Source: Bacillota bacterium (GTDB taxonomy: Bacteria > Bacillota > Clostridia > Christensenellales > SZUA-584). Taken from it: a DNA stretch of 7,947 bases. Shown piece after piece: positions 5,583 through 7,947 of this stretch. Location: assembly GCA_023399095.1 (NCBI GenBank), contig JAEWQS010000181.1, positions 1-7,947 on the forward strand, given 5' to 3'. The notes under the pieces were generated by a model. The model had not been told where the DNA came from, did not search any database, and worked only from the letters and a program-made list of their open reading frames with translations. The position numbers and the translations under genes were made by a program. The number at the start of each line of letters is the position of its first letter. Position 1 is the stretch's first letter.

Positions 5583-5640
5583 CTAAGGCGCTTTGGATCT
5601 ATCCGCTTTTGATTCAGTCTCTTCAGACTTAGGAGCACTC
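5461..5640. repeat. Tandem array of twelve 15-bp units
   Basis: Twelve consecutive 15-base units, phased GACTCAGGCACTTCG on the plus strand. The units from 5476 to 5595 are nearly identical, and the outer ones at 5461, 5596, 5611 and 5626 are more diverged. On the minus strand each unit is five codons in the bactofilin frame, giving SEVPE-type pentapeptides, so gain or loss of units never shifts the frame. Units come in two main flavours, GGCAC/GGCGC (V-P or A-P) and ACCGC (A-V). The near-identity at DNA level suggests recent slippage or unequal crossing-over. The plus-strand open frames across it are by-products of the 15-base period. Confidence 0.92.
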
Positions 5641-6017
5641 AGCATCGGCTGTTCATTGCTGTCGGTAATCATGCACTTTCCCTTGTAGTGAGCACCCTTT
5701 TCAATCGCAAAGCAAGTAGCCGCAAGATCGCCCACGATCTTGGAACCGGCCAGCATTTTCACAGCACCGGTTGCGATGACGTCTCCGGTAACCTTGCCCG
5801 CCACATTGACATTACATGCTCTGGCGCTGCCCTCAATGACACCATCCAAGCCGATAGTGATATCTCCGCCTGCGGAAACCTTGCCTTTTACTGTCCCATC
5901 AATGCGAACGCCGCCTGCTGTATCAATATCACCGGTGAATACAGTGCTGGGGGGTATGGTCGCATCGGGAAGATTTTTCCCAGTGCGGAATCCATCGTTT
6001 TTGAGAATGTTTGCCAT
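5583..6017 (-). CDS. Bactofilin (polymer-forming cytoskeletal protein), tail cut by TAG
   Basis: A 144-residue protein of the bactofilin family (PF04519, former DUF583). Bactofilins polymerise without nucleotide into membrane-associated filaments that localise cell-wall enzymes and other machinery. The right-handed beta-helix core spans about residues 25-116, with glycine-spaced rungs such as GGVRIDGTVKGKV, GLDGVIEGSA, NVNVAGKVTGDV and IVGDL, closing at IEKGAHYKGKCMI. A disordered tail follows and stops at TAG (5585-5583), where neighbouring repeat units have GAG; the frame then continues for 66 codons. The core is intact, so polymerisation should be. The start is the ATG at 6017, with AAAGGAG (6032-6026) 8 bases before it, not the in-frame ATG at 6044, which has none. 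The binding site overlaps the stop of the upstream gene, indicating translational coupling with the membrane protein. Confidence 0.92.
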   Translation of the reverse strand: MANILKNDGFRTGKNLPDATIPPSTVFTGDIDTAGGVRIDGTVKGKVSAGGDITIGLDGVIEGSARACNVNVAGKVTGDVIATGAVKMLAGSKIVGDLAATCFAIEKGAHYKGKCMITDSNEQPMLSAPKSEETESKADRSKAP

Positions 6018-6030
6018 TTGTATTGCTCCT

Positions 6031-6921
6031 TTATTTGTATTCATGCGTTAGCAGGTATTCATCAAGCCTATCTGCGCTTGCGAACGCTTTGATTACTTCG
6101 GATTGATGCTTAGTGCATTCTTTTCCTGTTTCGTGAACTTTGCTGTGAAGGAAGTGAATGCAAAAGTGTCCGGGAAAATTATTACCGGCTGTGGGGCTGA
6201 CCATATGCGGCATCCCATTCATAGATGCTGCAATATAGCGCTCGCCGATCTTAATCCAAATGGCATGTCTGTCCCACGTCCACGCTCCGCCGACAATCTG
6301 CTTCATAATCTCCGTGTCCTCAGCAGTCAGCGGTTCACTGTCGCCATGGTATTGTCCGCCGAAGCGGCGCACACGGAACGAGAGCCCTGTTTCTACATCA
6401 ATGACTGTTGCTTCGGTGTATCGGGAATACAATTCCGAACCGCCGTTAAACCAGTCGATCAGCTCGACATGCCCGTTAACGCTGCCGTTATCGTATTGAA
6501 TGTTTTCCACAACGGGTGCCGCTTCTACTGTGAGCCAAGGATCGGATAACCTCTCGGAATCCTCTGAACCGTCCACCGCAATTTCATCACCCCATATGGC
6601 AGGCATTGAATCGTCTTCAGTTTCTGCAGCGTTAGCGTTCGTCGCAGTTGTATGCTGGGGTATGACGACGCTGCTTAGTGCAGCCACCGCAATATTGCGC
6701 TGCGTTTCCATGTCGTTCATAGCCAGGTTAAGCTTGTCCATTCGGATATAAGCGTTAATACCGACATAAGCGCTAAACCCTATAGCGCAGACAATAACAA
6801 AACCGACAGCAAGAAGAAAAATTTTGCGTACGACAATGCAGACAGGTTTTTTTAGTGCAAAATCCTTTGAGCTTACGGTAATGCATATTTTCTCTTTAAA
6901 TGGATTGAATCGGCTATTCAT
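6031..6921 (-). CDS. Membrane-anchored extracellular protein, bactofilin partner
   Basis: A 296-residue protein with a basic N-terminus, one membrane helix at about 31-54 and no cleavage site evident, so it is predicted to be anchored with residues 55-296 outside. Residues 62-130 are low-complexity and acidic. Residues 150-280 form a compact domain with RYTEATVIDVETGLSFRVRR, YHGDSEPLTAEDTEIMKQI, MNGMPH (234-239) and GHFCIHF (251-257). I recall this domain at the C-terminus of clostridial LysM, SH3 and peptidoglycan-binding-repeat proteins, which suggests a cell-wall role. Conserved-looking H192, H238, H252, C254 and H256 could be catalytic or metal-binding, but I know of no proven activity and do not assign one. 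The gene's TAA overlaps the ribosome binding site of the bactofilin gene. In many bacteria bactofilins are encoded with M23 cell-wall peptidases; this protein occupies that position. AAAGGT (6936-6931) precedes the ATG. Confidence 0.7.
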   Translation of the reverse strand: MNSRFNPFKEKICITVSSKDFALKKPVCIVVRKIFLLAVGFVIVCAIGFSAYVGINAYIRMDKLNLAMNDMETQRNIAVAALSSVVIPQHTTATNANAAETEDDSMPAIWGDEIAVDGSEDSERLSDPWLTVEAAPVVENIQYDNGSVNGHVELIDWFNGGSELYSRYTEATVIDVETGLSFRVRRFGGQYHGDSEPLTAEDTEIMKQIVGGAWTWDRHAIWIKIGERYIAASMNGMPHMVSPTAGNNFPGHFCIHFLHSKVHETGKECTKHQSEVIKAFASADRLDEYLLTHEYK

Positions 6922-6950
6922 TCACATGCAACCTTTAATAGATTCAATTT

Positions 6951-6980
6951 TTTATACCCTTTTCACATGGAATGAAACAA
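6951..6980 (-). promoter_or_regulatory. Possible promoter of the membrane protein-bactofilin unit
   Basis: On the minus strand TTGTTT (6980-6975) and TATAAA (6956-6951) are 18 bases apart, giving a start near 6944 and a leader of about 23 bases. TTTCACA occurs twice on the plus strand here (6961-6967 and 6981-6987). No convincing terminator separates this from the TIM-barrel gene upstream, so cotranscription across the 97-base gap is also possible. Confidence 0.45.
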
Positions 6981-7017
6981 TTTCACACTAAATAAAGGGG
7001 AATTGAAGCTCAATACA

Positions 7018-7830
7018 CTATTTTGAAAAGAAGGTTTTAACTTGTGTGTAATTATCAAGAAGGTCACGGATATTCTGATAGTTATGGCTGTAAACTTCGA
7101 GTATCATCGCGCCATCATACTTATTCTGACTGAGCGCATTTTTGAGGCTTTGAAAATCAATGCTGCCATGGAAGGGAAGCGCTGGTACACAGCCAAGCTT
7201 ATCATCACGTTTTACGTCACAGATATGCACATTGCTCAGACGGCCTTGCGCACCGCTGATATACTCAGCGGGACCAAATCCGGACTGAACCGCTTGCTTT
7301 AAGTCCAGCGTGAAAAAAAGGTTATCAGGAGAGAGCAATGGGAGCAGCTTTTGAGGAAAATCCGGCGTCGCATACCAACACCAGTGGACATTTTCCCACG
7401 ATAGTTTTATTCCGGCGTCTTGTGCTATGCTTATCAAAGGCTGCGTTTTTTCGGCGACAGCTTCATAATCAAGCACGAGGCTTCGTGCCCGTTTGACATT
7501 GGCGGGGCCGTGGAACACGTACGAATTTGCACCTAGCATCGCACCTGCTTCAACAACCTGTTTATAGATATCCAACGCTTCCAACCTTGCCCGTTCATGC
7601 TTCGAGAAAAGCTGGGGCTCAAACTGAAGCGTAAACGCGTGCACGGAATTGACATTGATGCCCCAAAACTCAGCGCGTTTTTTTAATTCTTTCACAAAGT
7701 CCTTTTTGTACTCGGACATGCAGCTGAAAAAGATTTCGATATTGGCGATGCCCATCTTACCCATGACGTCAATCGCATCTTCATTATATATCTTGGGGAA
7801 AAAACACGCTGATGACATTCCAAAAACCAT
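7018..7830 (-). CDS. Sugar phosphate isomerase/epimerase-family TIM barrel
   Basis: A protein of about 270 residues in the xylose isomerase-like TIM-barrel family (AP endonuclease 2 family, PF01261), which includes sugar epimerases, hydroxypyruvate isomerase and inosose dehydratase. Counting from the ATG at 7842, the predicted metal ligands of this fold are E150 (SWENVHW), D180 (FTLDLKQA), H206 (NVHICD) and E249 (ILEVYS), with H68 (SVHAF) and H111 (VFHGP) also in the barrel mouth. The family ending G-SIDFQSL through YDGAMILEVYS is clear. All key residues are present, so it should be active; the substrate cannot be told. The preferred start is the ATG at 7830, because GGAGGG (7840-7835) lies just before it; the ATG at 7842 has no binding site. 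No sugar transport or kinase genes are nearby. The gene ends in TAG. Confidence 0.88.
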   Translation of the reverse strand: MVFGMSSACFFPKIYNEDAIDVMGKMGIANIEIFFSCMSEYKKDFVKELKKRAEFWGINVNSVHAFTLQFEPQLFSKHERARLEALDIYKQVVEAGAMLGANSYVFHGPANVKRARSLVLDYEAVAEKTQPLISIAQDAGIKLSWENVHWCWYATPDFPQKLLPLLSPDNLFFTLDLKQAVQSGFGPAEYISGAQGRLSNVHICDVKRDDKLGCVPALPFHGSIDFQSLKNALSQNKYDGAMILEVYSHNYQNIRDLLDNYTQVKTFFSK

Positions 7831-7846
7831 AATACCCTCCATGTTT

Positions 7847-7855
7847 ATTATATCA
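7847..7855 (-). promoter_or_regulatory. Extended -10 promoter of the TIM-barrel gene
   Basis: On the minus strand this reads TGATATAAT, a perfect extended -10. No good -35 is present at normal spacing. The start of transcription would fall near 7840, so the 5' leader before the ATG at 7830 would be about 10 bases and consist almost only of the GGAGGG binding site. Confidence 0.65.
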
Positions 7856-7947
7856 GAAAGATAGATAAAAATATAATAAAGTACAAGAAATTATGGAATA
7901 ATACAAAGGGAAAATAAATATATAATCGAATATAATAATATATATAT
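7856..7947. other. AT-rich non-coding end of the window
   Basis: About 90 bases made almost wholly of A and T, ending in alternating TATATATAT. No reading frame or RNA gene is visible. It lies upstream of the TIM-barrel promoter and could act as an UP-element-like activating tract; it may also be close to a contig end. Confidence 0.5.

Noticed and set aside
5583..5585. TAG read as a sense codon (pyrrolysine or genome-wide recoding)
   Set aside because: Two other genes in the window end at TAG in the expected place, and no downstream insertion-type structure is evident. Local readthrough remains possible.
5337..5638. Several overlapping open frames on both strands across the repeat, including one rich in repeated FGLRHFGL on the plus strand
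   Set aside because: A 15-base repeat keeps any stop-free frame open, so these are by-products of the array. Only the minus frame continuing the bactofilin has a gene-like context.
5461..5640. Possible CRISPR-like repeat array
   Set aside because: The units are contiguous, with no spacers, and 15 bases long; the array is a coding minisatellite.
7002..7014. ATTGA-AGC-TCAAT hairpin after the TIM-barrel gene as a terminator
   Set aside because: Only five mostly A-T pairs and an interrupted T-run on the minus strand (TCCCCTTTATTT); too weak to call.

Overview
The window looks like chromosomal DNA of a low-to-moderate GC Gram-positive bacterium, most likely a member of the Clostridia. The reasons are strong AGGAGG-type ribosome binding sites, extended -10 promoters, GTG and TTG starts, a YoaS/YozG-type gene pair, and protein sequences (RmuC, TadA, a PAS/GGDEF/HD-GYP protein, a bactofilin) of Firmicutes type. 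The genus cannot be fixed from sequence alone. There are no rRNA or tRNA genes, insertion sequences, phage genes or CRISPR arrays.

Layout. 1-1042 (minus): rmuC, cut at its 3' end by the window edge. 1248-2146 (plus): a compact operon with its own promoter and terminator, encoding a four-helix DUF2975 membrane protein, a small Cro/CI-type regulator with a TTG start, and an overlapping 36-residue acidic peptide. 2224-2982 (minus): a DeoR-family repressor, divergent from tadA (3150-3602, plus), the tRNA adenosine deaminase. The divergent region holds repeated TTTATCACA-like motifs, and the tadA promoter lies so close to its ATG that the mRNA is predicted to be leaderless. 3734-5164 (plus): a PAS + GGDEF-like + HD-GYP-like protein in which both catalytic domains have lost their signature residues. 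5291-6921 (minus): a two-gene unit of a membrane-anchored extracellular protein followed by a bactofilin. 7018-7830 (minus): a xylose-isomerase-like TIM barrel (sugar phosphate isomerase/epimerase family). The window ends in very AT-rich sequence.

The most notable signal is at the end of the bactofilin gene. The C-terminal tail is encoded by a tandem array of 15-bp (five-codon) units, and one unit carries a single-base change that turns GAG into a TAG stop. The same reading frame stays open for 66 more codons, through more repeats and a basic end, to a TGA followed by a minus-strand terminator. The gene is therefore either a recently truncated bactofilin, one whose tail length can switch through repeat recombination or readthrough, or a sequencing error. 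The doubly degenerate GGDEF/HD-GYP protein, the third small gene in the DUF2975 operon, the leaderless tadA and several palindromic or repeated operator candidates are the other points worth checking. No complete new defence or biosynthetic system is evident.
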